DNA of 21,043 bases from assembly GCA_016296045.1 (NCBI GenBank), contig JAEDKB010000008.1, positions 1-21,043 of the forward strand. The letters run 5' to 3'. Shown here piece by piece: positions 14,361-20,278 of the stretch (the first letter of the stretch is position 1; the number at the start of each line of letters is the position of its first letter). This DNA comes from Oscillospiraceae bacterium. GTDB lineage: Bacteria; Bacillota; Clostridia; Oscillospirales; Oscillospiraceae. The translations under genes and the position numbers were made by a program. The notes under the pieces were generated by a model, which saw nothing but the letters and a program-made list of their open reading frames with translations, did no database searches and was not told the origin of the DNA.

Positions 14361-15287
14361 TTGTTTGATGTCATTCTCCATGCCGGAGCTGCCGAAAGCG
14401 GCAATTTCTGGGCAAGGGTCGCCGACGCTGCGCTGGACGGTCTGAAGGACGGTCTTTGGAGCGTTCCGATTCTTTTTATTGCCTATCTTTTAATGGAGCT
14501 GTTGGAACGCAGCCGCCGTTTTAACGAAAGCATCCTGCACGGTTATTCCAGAAAAGCCGGTCCTGCGTTGGGCGGCATTTTGGGCATTGTTCCGCAGTGC
14601 GGCATCTCCGGTGCGGCTGCAACGCTCTTTTCTACCGGCTCTATTTCCGTCGGAACCATGCTGGCTGTATTCTTTGCCACCTCCGATGAAATGCTGCCGA
14701 TCATGCTCTCGCATCTGACAGGCTCCGATTCTCTGGGCATCAGCTCCATCGTGCTGATCGTGCTGGCAAAGGCTGCCGCAGGTATCATGCTCGGTTATCT
14801 GGCGGATTTGATTCTTAATCGCTTTATCCGCAGCCAAAAGGATATCCACAGCTTCTGCGAACGGGAGCATTGCTCCTGCGATGAGGAGGAGGGCAATGTA
14901 TTTGTTTCCGCGCTGAAGCACACGCTGAAAATTGCCGTCATGCTGATCCTTGTAAACTTCGCGCTGAATTTGCTGTTTTCCTTTATCGGCGTGGAGAAGC
15001 TATCCGGTACGGTTCTGAATCAGCCGATCCTCGGTGAATTGATCGTCGGTCTATTCGGCTTGATTCCCAACTGCTCCGTTTCGGTTGTCATCACCGAATC
15101 GTATCTCAGCGGGGTGCTGGGCTTAGGCAGCTTGTTTGCCGGTCTGCTTTCCAACGCCGGAATCGGTCTGTTGGTGCTGGTTCGTACGAACAAAAATCAA
15201 AAAGAAAATCTTGCCGTGATCGGCGTACTCTACGGCCTGAGCGTGGCGGCAGGTATTGCCGTCGGGCTGATCTCCAATCTGTTCTGA
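14361..15287 (+). CDS. Putative arsenic/heavy-metal exporter (ArsP_2-like)
   Basis: Membrane protein of 308 residues with roughly eight to ten hydrophobic segments, resembling the PF11449 putative metal(loid) exporter family. It is built as two halves that share a motif: GIVPQCGISG at residues 75-84 and GLIPNCSVSV at 233-242, each with a Pro-x-Cys in a membrane segment, as expected for a transporter from gene duplication. Between the halves is a soluble loop rich in potential metal ligands (H163, C166, H170, C171, C173, then DEEE). Translation appears to start at TTG 14361: AAGGGG lies 8-9 bases upstream and no in-frame ATG or GTG precedes it. The metal or metalloid is unknown; the family name rests on weak annotation. 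Confidence 0.75.
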   Translation: MFDVILHAGAAESGNFWARVADAALDGLKDGLWSVPILFIAYLLMELLERSRRFNESILHGYSRKAGPALGGILGIVPQCGISGAAATLFSTGSISVGTMLAVFFATSDEMLPIMLSHLTGSDSLGISSIVLIVLAKAAAGIMLGYLADLILNRFIRSQKDIHSFCEREHCSCDEEEGNVFVSALKHTLKIAVMLILVNFALNLLFSFIGVEKLSGTVLNQPILGELIVGLFGLIPNCSVSVVITESYLSGVLGLGSLFAGLLSNAGIGLLVLVRTNKNQKENLAVIGVLYGLSVAAGIAVGLISNLF

Positions 15288-15310
15288 TACGAATACCTGA
15301 TAGAAATCTT
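15282..15310 (+). repeat. Direct repeat copy 1 (left arm of palindromic element)
   Basis: A 29-base sequence starting TTCTGATACGAATACC matches 15472-15500 at 28 of 29 positions. It contains the exporter's TGA stop codon. Its arm 15287-15306 is also complementary to 15509-15528 at 19 of 20 positions, so it looks like a stranded left half of the palindromic element. Confidence 0.85.
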
Positions 15311-15337
15311 GAATTCTTTCCGGAGCACCTTCCGTAT

Positions 15338-15420
15338 ATGTCATTCTGAGGAACATAGTGACGAAGAATCCTTTCTCTATCGAAGGTGCGAAGATCCTTC
15401 GCTTTCGCTCAGGATGACAT
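15338..15420. repeat. Small inverted-repeat element (MITE-like, 83 bp)
   Basis: Bounded by ATGTCATTCTGAG (15338-15350) and CTCAGGATGACAT (15408-15420), inverted with a single mismatch. The interior carries GAAGAATCCTTTC and GAAGATCCTTCG, also partly self-complementary. The TGTCATTCTGAG end is a widespread kind of intergenic repeat end in Clostridia (recollection, not checked). There is no coding capacity. A partial copy of the end, TGTCATTCTGA, recurs at 15467-15477. Confidence 0.75.
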
Positions 15421-15471
15421 AGAAAGAAACCGTGTTTCGGCATCGATGTATATATGTATGCTCTCTTGTCA

Positions 15472-15531
15472 TTCTGATACGAATACCTGACAGAAATCTT
15501 TTTCAATCTTTCTATCAGGTATTGGTATGAT
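15472..15531. repeat. Palindromic repeat element with promoter-like right end
   Basis: Left arm ATACGAATACCTGACAGAAA (15477-15496) pairs with TTTCTATCAGGTATTGGTAT (15509-15528), 18 of 20 positions, around a 12-base loop. The right end reads TTGGTATGAT, an extended -10 look-alike. A closely related right end occurs upstream of murI at 20227-20250. Confidence 0.8.
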
Positions 15532-15535
15532 ATAC

Positions 15536-15568
15536 AAAAAGCAGTGGGTTGCATCCCACTGCTTTTTT
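15536..15568. terminator. Bidirectional terminator, exporter / metallo-hydrolase
   Basis: AAAAAGCAGTGGG (15536-15548) pairs perfectly with CCCACTGCTTTTT (15555-15567) around TTGCAT, with T residues on both strands. It lies between the convergent genes ending at 15287 and 15573. Confidence 0.92.
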
Positions 15569-15572
15569 GACT

Positions 15573-16460
15573 CTATTGGAAGGTTACGGTTTTTCCGTCG
15601 CTTGTGCAGATCACATCGCCTATTTCGTCCGTCCGGAATACCGTCACGTTTGCATCCCGCAGACGGCTGAGCACTCTTTCGTCCGGATGCCCGTAGGAAT
15701 TATCTCTTCCGACGGAAATCACCGCATAGCGCGGCATGACCTCGTTGAGGAACCAATAGGAAGTGGAGGACGAGCTGCCATGATGTCCAACCTTCAGCAC
15801 GGTTGCCGAAAGATCGACATTCTGCTCCAAAAGCATCCGTTCCACTTCCTCCTCCGCGTCACCTGTGAACAGAAAGCTGGTTTCGCCGTAGGTGATTTTT
15901 GCCACAATGGACGTATGATTCGTTTCGGCGGCGGACGGATCGCAGGCAAGGATGTCCACCACCGCACCGCCAAAGGCAAATTCCTCACCCGGCTTCGGAA
16001 CGGTGATTTCACCGCACTGTTTTTCCGCATATTTGACAAAATTCCGGAACGCTTTGGAATCATAGTCCGTAACCGGACAGAAGATCTTATCTGCCGTGCA
16101 GTTCTGCAAAGCACCGGAAAGACCGCCGACATGATCCTCATGCGCATGGGTACAAATTACATAGTCCAGATGCGTAACCCCATTCTTTTCCAAAACGGTA
16201 TAAATCGTGCTGCTGTCGGCGACATTGCCGCCGTCTATCAGCATCGTTTCGCCTTCGCAGCGCAAAAGTGCCGCATCCGCCTGCCCGACATCAATAAAAA
16301 TAATCGAAAAATCAGGGTTTTCCGAAACCGTGGCTCTTGTTTCAGCTTCATCCGCGCCGCCAAAGAGCAAATAGATTCCATACAGCACAATCATGATCGC
16401 TGCGATCAGCCAACTGTATTTTGCCATAGACGGATTGTTTGTTTTTTTCTCTTTCTGCAT
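15573..16460 (-). CDS. Membrane-anchored ComEC/Rec2-type metallo-beta-lactamase-fold hydrolase
   Basis: Protein of 295 residues with one N-terminal transmembrane helix (about 16-33) and an extracytoplasmic MBL-fold domain like the C-terminal domain of ComEC. Visible motifs: IIFIDVGQADAALLRCEGE (53-71, the ComEC-like DVGQGD opening with A for G), MLIDGGN, the zinc motif THAHEDHVGG (104-113), FLFTGDAEEE with a ligand Asp, and KVGHHGSSSSTS. In ComEC this domain degrades the non-transported DNA strand. Stand-alone copies like this are common in Firmicutes and may be nucleases or phosphodiesterases. The channel domain of ComEC is absent. The ATG at 16460 has GAGG 6 bases upstream. Confidence 0.88.
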   Translation of the reverse strand: MQKEKKTNNPSMAKYSWLIAAIMIVLYGIYLLFGGADEAETRATVSENPDFSIIFIDVGQADAALLRCEGETMLIDGGNVADSSTIYTVLEKNGVTHLDYVICTHAHEDHVGGLSGALQNCTADKIFCPVTDYDSKAFRNFVKYAEKQCGEITVPKPGEEFAFGGAVVDILACDPSAAETNHTSIVAKITYGETSFLFTGDAEEEVERMLLEQNVDLSATVLKVGHHGSSSSTSYWFLNEVMPRYAVISVGRDNSYGHPDERVLSRLRDANVTVFRTDEIGDVICTSDGKTVTFQ

Positions 16461-16516
16461 CTTTTTCCTCTTTTTCCTCCGGTCGTGGCATTTCGACAGA
16501 CTTTTTTCTTTTACCG

Positions 16517-16525
16517 TGCTATAAT
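16517..16525 (+). promoter_or_regulatory. Extended -10 promoter on plus strand
   Basis: TGCTATAAT, a perfect extended -10 (TATAAT at 16520-16525). No good -35 is present, as is common for extended -10 promoters. It faces an intergenic stretch ending in a terminator at 16598-16627 and no plus-strand gene. Confidence 0.5.
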
Positions 16526-16531
16526 ACGGCT

Positions 16532-16627
16532 ACAGCTTATCCAATGCGAGCGCACTTCATATCCCGGCGCAAATTGCGCCAATCCCACAACCAGCTTACC
16601 CTCCGGTTTTCCGGAGGGTGCCTTTTT
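16532..16627 (+). ncRNA. Candidate small RNA, antisense to the metallo-hydrolase leader
   Basis: About 96 bases lie between the extended -10 at 16517-16525 and a hairpin ACCCTCCGG (16598-16606) / CCGGAGGGT (16611-16619) followed by GCCTTTTT. Inside are a 15-base palindrome GGCGCAAATTGCGCC (16566-16580) and the direct repeats CAGCTTATCC (16533-16542) and CAGCTTACCC (16593-16602). No coding frame is supported. It matches no RNA family I recognise. It would be fully complementary to the 5' leader of the metallo-hydrolase mRNA. Confidence 0.35.
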
Positions 16628-16666
16628 ATGCGTTTTCAAGCAGTCAGCAATGACTTTTCGGCTTTT

Positions 16667-16695
16667 ATTTTACCACAGCGGTATTCTTTTGTAAA
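16667..16695 (-). promoter_or_regulatory. Promoter of the metallo-hydrolase gene
   Basis: On the minus strand, TTTACA (complement of 16690-16695), 17 bases, then TGGTAAAAT, an extended -10 (TAAAAT as complement of 16667-16672). The start near 16660 gives an unusually long leader of about 200 bases that contains the two hairpins described for the candidate small RNA. Confidence 0.7.
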
Positions 16696-16706
16696 CGCGC
16701 AATTGC

Positions 16707-17018
16707 TTAACTCAAATTCAGAATTTTCAGGATGTCCTGCTTCGAGTGAAAACCGCGAATACGCTGCACAATCTCGCCCTTGTCCAGCAAAATCAGCGTC
16801 GGCACACTCAAAATTTGAAACTGCCTTGCAAGGTCCTCCTGTGCATCCACATCCACCTTGCAAAATTTACATCTGCTGTGATATTGCTCAGCCAAGCCGT
16901 CAAACACGACCCCCATAGCCTTGCACGGACTGCATTTCTCCGAGAAAAAATCGATCAGCACCGGAATTTGTGTCTGCTCCGCCTCTGCAGCAAAGTTTTC
17001 ATGCGTCAATTCGGTCAT
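16707..17018 (-). CDS. Thioredoxin-like protein
   Basis: Protein of 103 residues with a complete thioredoxin fold: VLIDFFSEKCSPCKAM with the redox pair Cys29-Ser-Pro-Cys32, KVDVDAQEDLARQFQI, and the cis-Pro segment ILSVPTLILLDKGE. The active site is CSPC, not the CGPC of classical thioredoxin, which usually shifts redox potential or partner choice. It carries two further cysteines (SRCKFCKVD). The ATG at 17018 has AGGAG 7 bases upstream; the frame open to 17039 has no binding site. No thioredoxin reductase gene is nearby. It is cytoplasmic. Confidence 0.92.
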   Translation of the reverse strand: MTELTHENFAAEAEQTQIPVLIDFFSEKCSPCKAMGVVFDGLAEQYHSRCKFCKVDVDAQEDLARQFQILSVPTLILLDKGEIVQRIRGFHSKQDILKILNLS

Positions 17019-17081
17019 TCTATCGCTCCTTTGCATCATTCTGGTATCAGTATTTGCAGACAGGCAGCAATTTATAAAGCA

Positions 17082-17115
17082 AGCCGCAGGGATTCTTCCC
17101 TGCGGCTGATTTTTT
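17082..17115. terminator. Hairpin terminator after the cytidylate kinase-like gene
   Basis: AGCCGCAGGG (17082-17091) / CCCTGCGGCT (17098-17107) with a 6-base loop. The plus strand continues GATTTTTT, the better U-tract, while the minus strand, where the gene lies, continues TGCTTTATAAA. It most likely acts on the minus-strand transcript despite the poorer tail. Confidence 0.65.
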
Positions 17116-17151
17116 AGGCAAAGTACCGTGCCAATTCACTTGTGCTCGGTA

Positions 17152-17745
17152 TTATTTGCAGGCGGCAGCGATCAGCTCCACACAGCGTTCGCTGCCCAGC
17201 ACGCCGCTGTTCAGACACAGATCATAATTCTGCGCTTGCCCCCAAGTGCGTCCGGTGTAGTTTTTATAATAGACTTTTCGTCTCTGATCCTTCTCATTCA
17301 GACGTTTTTCCGCAGGCCGCTCCTGCTCTCCGAAGCGTTCCACAATTCGTTTTGCCCTGCTTTTCATATCGGCATGGATAAAAACATGAAGGCAGTCCCG
17401 ATATTCGCGCAGAATATAGTCCGCACAGCGGCCGACGATGACACAGCTGCCCTCCTGCGCAATTTCCTCAATGATCTTTGTCTGCTCAATATAGAGCTTA
17501 TCAAGCATTGAAATGCCGTTCATGGTATACTGATTCGCTGTTGCAATCGCAAACAGCAGGCTGTTCTTCGCAGAGGCGTATTCTCCGCTTTCCTCAATAA
17601 ATTCCGGAGAGAAACCGCTGCGCTCAGCGACTTGATTTACAAGCTCACGGTCAAAAAAACGGTACCCCAGTTTTTTCGCGACTGCTTCACCGATGCTGTG
17701 ACCGCCGCTGCCGAATTCCCGACTGATTGTAATGATGGACTTCAT
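17152..17745 (-). CDS. Cytidylate kinase-like family protein
   Basis: Protein of 197 residues of the Cytidylate_kin2 family (PF13189), related to CMP kinase but distinct from Cmk. It begins MKSIITISREFGSGGHSIGE, where GSGGHSIG (12-19) is the phosphate loop in its typical unusual form lacking the GKS lysine. FFDRELV follows, then VIVGRCADYILRE, FIHADMKSRAKRI and YYKNYTGRTWG, all typical blocks. Its true substrate is not established for the family. GGAGGGAG precedes the ATG at 17745. It has its own promoter and terminator, so it is monocistronic. Confidence 0.9.
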   Translation of the reverse strand: MKSIITISREFGSGGHSIGEAVAKKLGYRFFDRELVNQVAERSGFSPEFIEESGEYASAKNSLLFAIATANQYTMNGISMLDKLYIEQTKIIEEIAQEGSCVIVGRCADYILREYRDCLHVFIHADMKSRAKRIVERFGEQERPAEKRLNEKDQRRKVYYKNYTGRTWGQAQNYDLCLNSGVLGSERCVELIAAACK

Positions 17746-17791
17746 TCCATTCTCCCTCCTTAGATTTGTGCACCCATGCCCTGATAGATTT

Positions 17792-17821
17792 ATTATACCA
17801 TAATCATCTGACTTTGGTAAA
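17792..17821 (-). promoter_or_regulatory. Promoter of the cytidylate kinase-like gene
   Basis: On the minus strand TTTACC (complement of 17816-17821), 18 bases, then TGGTATAAT, an extended perfect -10 (complement of 17792-17800). Confidence 0.7.
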
Positions 17822-17858
17822 GAATTTTATCCCGGATTCTCATTTTCCGCATGAAGGC

Positions 17859-17888
17859 AAAAAAATCGCTCCCGAATTCGGGAGCGAT
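17859..17888 (-). terminator. Terminator of infC-rpmI-rplT
   Basis: Perfect palindrome ATCGCTCCCGAA/TTCGGGAGCGAT (17865-17888), followed on the minus strand by seven T residues. Confidence 0.95.
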
Positions 17889-17900
17889 GATGATTTGAAA

Positions 17901-18254
17901 TTACAGGGCCTTTTTTGCCGTATCGACCAGAGCTGCAAATGCAGCGCTGTCATTGATTGCCAGCTCGGACAGGCTCTTGCGGTTCATTTCGATGCCGGCC
18001 TTCTTCAGACCGTTCATGAAACGGGAGTAGTTCATATCATAGGGCTTTACCGCAGCGGAAATACGGGCGATCCACAGACGGCGGAAATCACGCTTCTTCT
18101 GCTTACGGCCGATATATGCATAAACGCCGGACTTCTTGACGGCCTGCTTCGCCATCTTGAAGTGCTTGGACTTGGAACCCCAGTAGGACTTCGCAAGCTT
18201 CAGGACCTTGTTTCTTCTCTTGCGCGTCATCATTGCGCCTTTAATTCTTGCCAT
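17901..18254 (-). CDS. rplT: 50S ribosomal protein L20
   Basis: Protein of 117 residues, the standard L20 length. It begins [20 protein letters not shown], a basic N-terminal arm, with [33 protein letters not shown] and [16 protein letters not shown], all canonical. L20 organises 23S rRNA early in assembly. In Firmicutes it also represses its own operon by acting on the infC leader, which fits the leader terminator at 19034-19062. It is the third gene of infC-rpmI-rplT. Confidence 0.99.
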   Translation of the reverse strand: MARIKGAMMTRKRRNKVLKLAKSYWGSKSKHFKMAKQAVKKSGVYAYIGRKQKKRDFRRLWIARISAAVKPYDMNYSRFMNGLKKAGIEMNRKSLSELAINDSAAFAALVDTAKKAL

Positions 18255-18274
18255 TTCTGTATCCTCCTATCCGA

Positions 18275-18472
18275 TTATTTGTACGGGATCATCTTTTTGA
18301 TGGTTTCCGTATTGGTGACATCAGCGTAAGTCGTGCTTCTCAGACGACGGCCGCGCTTGGTGTCCTTCTTGGTGAGGATATGGCTCTTGAAAGCGTGTGC
18401 TCTCTTGACCTTACCGGTCTTAGTGAGATTGAATCTCTTCTTTGCACCACTGTGAGTTTTCAGTTTCGGCAT
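18275..18472 (-). CDS. rpmI: 50S ribosomal protein L35
   Basis: Protein of 65 residues with the invariant opening [20 protein letters not shown], then [16 protein letters not shown] and a C-terminal helix. It is complete. It lies 18 bases after infC and 20 before rplT in the usual operon order. The ATG at 18472 is preceded by AAAGGAGAAC. Confidence 0.99.
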   Translation of the reverse strand: MPKLKTHSGAKKRFNLTKTGKVKRAHAFKSHILTKKDTKRGRRLRSTTYADVTNTETIKKMIPYK

Positions 18473-18490
18473 AGTAGTTCTCCTTTGTAA

Positions 18491-19009
18491 TTATTTTGCA
18501 CTTTTCGGCGACAGGAAGATGGACATATGTCTGCCGTCGAGCTTGGGTTTCTTATCCAGATTTGCTGCTTCGGCACAGCCATCGCTAAATCGAATCAAAA
18601 GCTCTTCACCGATCTCGGTATGCGCCATTTCACGTCCGCGGAAGCGCACAGTGACCTTCACGCGGTTTCCGTCCTTCAGGAACTTCATCGCGTTGCGCAT
18701 TTTGGTATTCAGGTCATTCGTATCGATGCCGGGAGACATACGAATCTCCTTGACTTCAACGACATGCTGGTTTTTCTTAGCTTCCTTTTCCTTTTTGAGT
18801 TGGTCGAAGCGGAATTTACCGTAGTCCATGATCTTGCAAACCGGAGGAACTGCATTGGGAGAGATTTTGACAAGATCAAGCTCCTGCTCCTCTGCCATTG
18901 CCAGCGCTTCTTCGGATGTAATAATACCAACCATGACGCCGTCAGCGCCGATCAGTCGGACCTCTTTATCACGGATTTCTTCGTTGAGCTGATGATCTAA
19001 TTTGCCGAT
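18491..19009 (-). CDS. infC: Translation initiation factor IF-3, with ATC start codon
   Basis: Protein of 172 residues, the normal IF-3 length. IF-3 binds the 30S subunit and discriminates against non-canonical start codons. Reading back from the first ATG (18934), the frame continues with LDHQLNEEIRDKEVRLIGADG, which is essential IF-3 N-terminal sequence. The frame is bounded by an upstream stop at 19022-19024 and holds no ATG, GTG or TTG before 18934. The codon 7 bases after GGAGGTG (complement of 19017-19023) is ATC at 19007-19009, so translation starts at ATC, read as Met-Gly-Lys-Leu. Rare starts (AUU, AUC, AUA) on infC are a known autoregulatory device. The C-terminal domain contains IRMSPGIDTNDLNTKM and KVTVRFRGREMAH. 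Confidence 0.95.
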   Translation of the reverse strand: MGKLDHQLNEEIRDKEVRLIGADGVMVGIITSEEALAMAEEQELDLVKISPNAVPPVCKIMDYGKFRFDQLKKEKEAKKNQHVVEVKEIRMSPGIDTNDLNTKMRNAMKFLKDGNRVKVTVRFRGREMAHTEIGEELLIRFSDGCAEAANLDKKPKLDGRHMSIFLSPKSAK

Positions 19010-19033
19010 GGTAAAGCACCTCCATTACACGAC

Positions 19034-19062
19034 AAAAAATGCGGATGCCCACAGCACCCGCA
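19034..19062 (-). terminator. Leader terminator (attenuator) upstream of infC
   Basis: On the minus strand TGCGGGTGC (complement of 19054-19062) pairs with GCATCCGCA (complement of 19040-19048), one G-U pair, 5-base loop, followed by six T residues. It sits about 25 bases before the infC start codon and about 95 bases after the promoter start site, so it must be read through for expression. This matches the L20-responsive attenuation known for Bacillus infC operons. Confidence 0.8.
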
Positions 19063-19155
19063 ACCGAAAAACGCACTCATGCACGAAAATTCGATATTCA
19101 ACCTCTTTGCCTTCGCTTGAGGTGAGGACGGGGCTGCCGACCTTCTTTGTTTTGC
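19063..19155 (-). promoter_or_regulatory. infC leader RNA (probable L20-type leader)
   Basis: About 93 bases between the predicted start site and the attenuator. On the minus strand CACCTC (complement of 19114-19119) can pair with the later GAGGT near 19098-19103, and other segments could compete with the terminator stem. Its position upstream of infC-rpmI-rplT suggests L20 binding. I cannot confirm the L20 site by eye. Confidence 0.5.
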
Positions 19156-19161
19156 TCAGAT

Positions 19162-19190
19162 AGTATAACATCCGGATTCTCTGTTGTCAA
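19162..19190 (-). promoter_or_regulatory. Consensus promoter of infC-rpmI-rplT
   Basis: On the minus strand TTGACA (complement of 19185-19190), exactly 17 bases, TATACT (complement of 19162-19167), as expected for a ribosomal protein operon. Confidence 0.9.
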
Positions 19191-19222
19191 GCGTTTTTTG
19201 CTGACTTTTTCTGATATTTTTC

Positions 19223-19251
19223 TTTTCAAAGCCCTAAAAATGTGGTATGAT
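19223..19251 (+). promoter_or_regulatory. Promoter of the lipoprotein gene
   Basis: TTTTCA (19223-19228), 17 bases and TGGTATGAT, an extended -10 (TATGAT at 19246-19251). The start would be near 19258, 57 bases before the ATG. The same TGGTATGAT precedes murI. Confidence 0.65.
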
Positions 19252-19314
19252 TGCACTGTAGACGGAACCGCATCCTGCAATTCCCGTCTTATTTCAGGAA
19301 AGGAGCTGTGAAAT

Positions 19315-20097
19315 ATGAAAAAGCTTTTTATCCTTTTGCTGTCCGTATGTCTGCTGCTTTGCCTCTGCGCCTGTGATAGGAATGCCGCATCTGCGTCCGC
19401 GGAAGCTCCCGAAAGCACAGCCGCCACAGAGCTTTTGCCGCAGGAAAATCCCGAAAGCACCGCGGCGGAATCTTCCGACGAATCTGTTTCCGAAGAAGTC
19501 AGAGAAGACATTCTTCCCATCAACTACGCAAGCGCGCTTTCCTACCGCGATGAGAGCGGTGTCATCCGTGTGCTCGGCATTGCGTGGGTTGTAAACACCA
19601 CCGATGCACCGCTTGCTCTGCCTGCCTGCACAATGGATTTTACCGACATAAACGGAAACATCGTCTGCTCCGCCGATTCCGTTGCCGCATATCCTCCGGT
19701 CATTGCGCCGAATGAAAGCGCCTATTATTATGAAAAGCTGGAGCCGGATCTGGCGGATACTTGCGATCTGACCCTCTCCCTTACCGTTCCGGAGCCCACG
19801 CCCGCCGATGTCATTCGCTACGAGGTCGGCGAAATAACCATCAACGATTCTCCCTATGGCGGTCTGGTTTTAAGCAGTCAGGTCACAAACACTACCGGTG
19901 AAACCGGTGAATTGGTCTGCGTCGCGGTCGTGCTCTTTGGCGAATTCGACGAGCCGCTTGCTGTGGTTCAGACTGTTTTGATGGAGCCGCTTGCCGCCGG
20001 TCAGACCGTGGATTTCTATATTGAAGATTTCCTGCTTCCGGCAGAGCTGACTTCCGACGCAGTTACCTCTGTCCAGGCTTTCGCATATCCGCTCTGA
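19315..20097 (+). CDS. Putative lipoprotein with duplicated beta-sandwich-like domains
   Basis: Protein of 260 residues with a lipoprotein signal peptide: MKKLFILLLSVCLLLCLCAC, lipobox LCAC with Cys20 as the lipidation site (acted on by Lgt). A low-complexity Ala/Ser/Glu/Pro-rich linker (about 22-62) has two near-copies of PESTAA. Two similar modules follow, around residues 70-165 and 170-260. Each has a strand pattern like GIAWVVNTTDAPLALPACTM or VLSSQVTNTTGETGELVCVA, then an APNESAYYY or AAGQTVDFYI turn. This resembles FxLYD-type domains, which occur in surface lipoproteins of Firmicutes. The function is unknown. AAAGGAG precedes the ATG. The TGA stop lies inside a palindrome-rich intergenic block. 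Confidence 0.8.
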   Translation: MKKLFILLLSVCLLLCLCACDRNAASASAEAPESTAATELLPQENPESTAAESSDESVSEEVREDILPINYASALSYRDESGVIRVLGIAWVVNTTDAPLALPACTMDFTDINGNIVCSADSVAAYPPVIAPNESAYYYEKLEPDLADTCDLTLSLTVPEPTPADVIRYEVGEITINDSPYGGLVLSSQVTNTTGETGELVCVAVVLFGEFDEPLAVVQTVLMEPLAAGQTVDFYIEDFLLPAELTSDAVTSVQAFAYPL

Positions 20098-20250
20098 TAC
20101 TGATTCTTGATTCAAAAGTTTCATCAAGAATCCCGTGTGCTACGCACACTCACATCGTGCTTAAGGCACGCTGTGCCGTCTCATGCAGAATCTGACGCGC
20201 CTTCGGCGCTATAAAAAGTTTTTAACCTTTTTATCAGATTCTGGTATGAT
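20098..20250. repeat. Cluster of nested palindromes upstream of murI
   Basis: Five hairpins in about 150 bases: GATTCTTGAT (20102-20111) / ATCAAGAATC (20123-20132); GTGTGC (20135-20140) / GCACAC (20144-20149); CGTGC (20156-20160) / GCACG (20166-20170), which competes with GGCAC (20165-20169) / GTGCC (20173-20177); and an outer pair AGAATCTGA (20187-20195) plus TAAAAAG (20212-20218) against CTTTTTATCAGATTCT (20227-20242). The outer pair encloses an inserted GCGCC-TTC-GGCGC hairpin (20197-20209). The right end is related to that of the element at 15472-15531. Confidence 0.75.
20222..20250 (+). promoter_or_regulatory. Promoter of murI inside the palindromic repeat
   Basis: TTAACC (20222-20227), 17 bases, TGGTATGAT extended -10 (TATGAT at 20245-20250). 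The spacer is the right arm of the palindrome, so the repeat appears to provide the promoter. The start near 20257 leaves a short leader of about 22 bases. Confidence 0.55.
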
Positions 20251-20278
20251 TTTTCTGAAAGGAGGTGCCAGACAGCGC

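Noticed and set aside
15282..15500. CRISPR-like array
   Set aside because: Only two copies of the 29-base repeat are present, 161 bases apart, with no regular spacing and no cas genes. Dispersed palindromic elements fit better.
15549..16694. 381-codon plus-strand open frame across the metallo-hydrolase gene
   Set aside because: It starts inside a terminator and runs antisense to an MBL-fold gene with intact zinc motifs. The composition is unlike a real protein.
18491..18934. infC as a 147-residue protein starting at ATG, or a frameshifted infC
   Set aside because: The upstream frame encodes the conserved IF-3 N-terminus without interruption. A Shine-Dalgarno plus ATC start explains it without truncation or frameshift.
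20183..20278. N-terminal extension of murI
   Set aside because: These 32 codons lie in the palindromic repeat and promoter. The family begins at the ATG at 20279.
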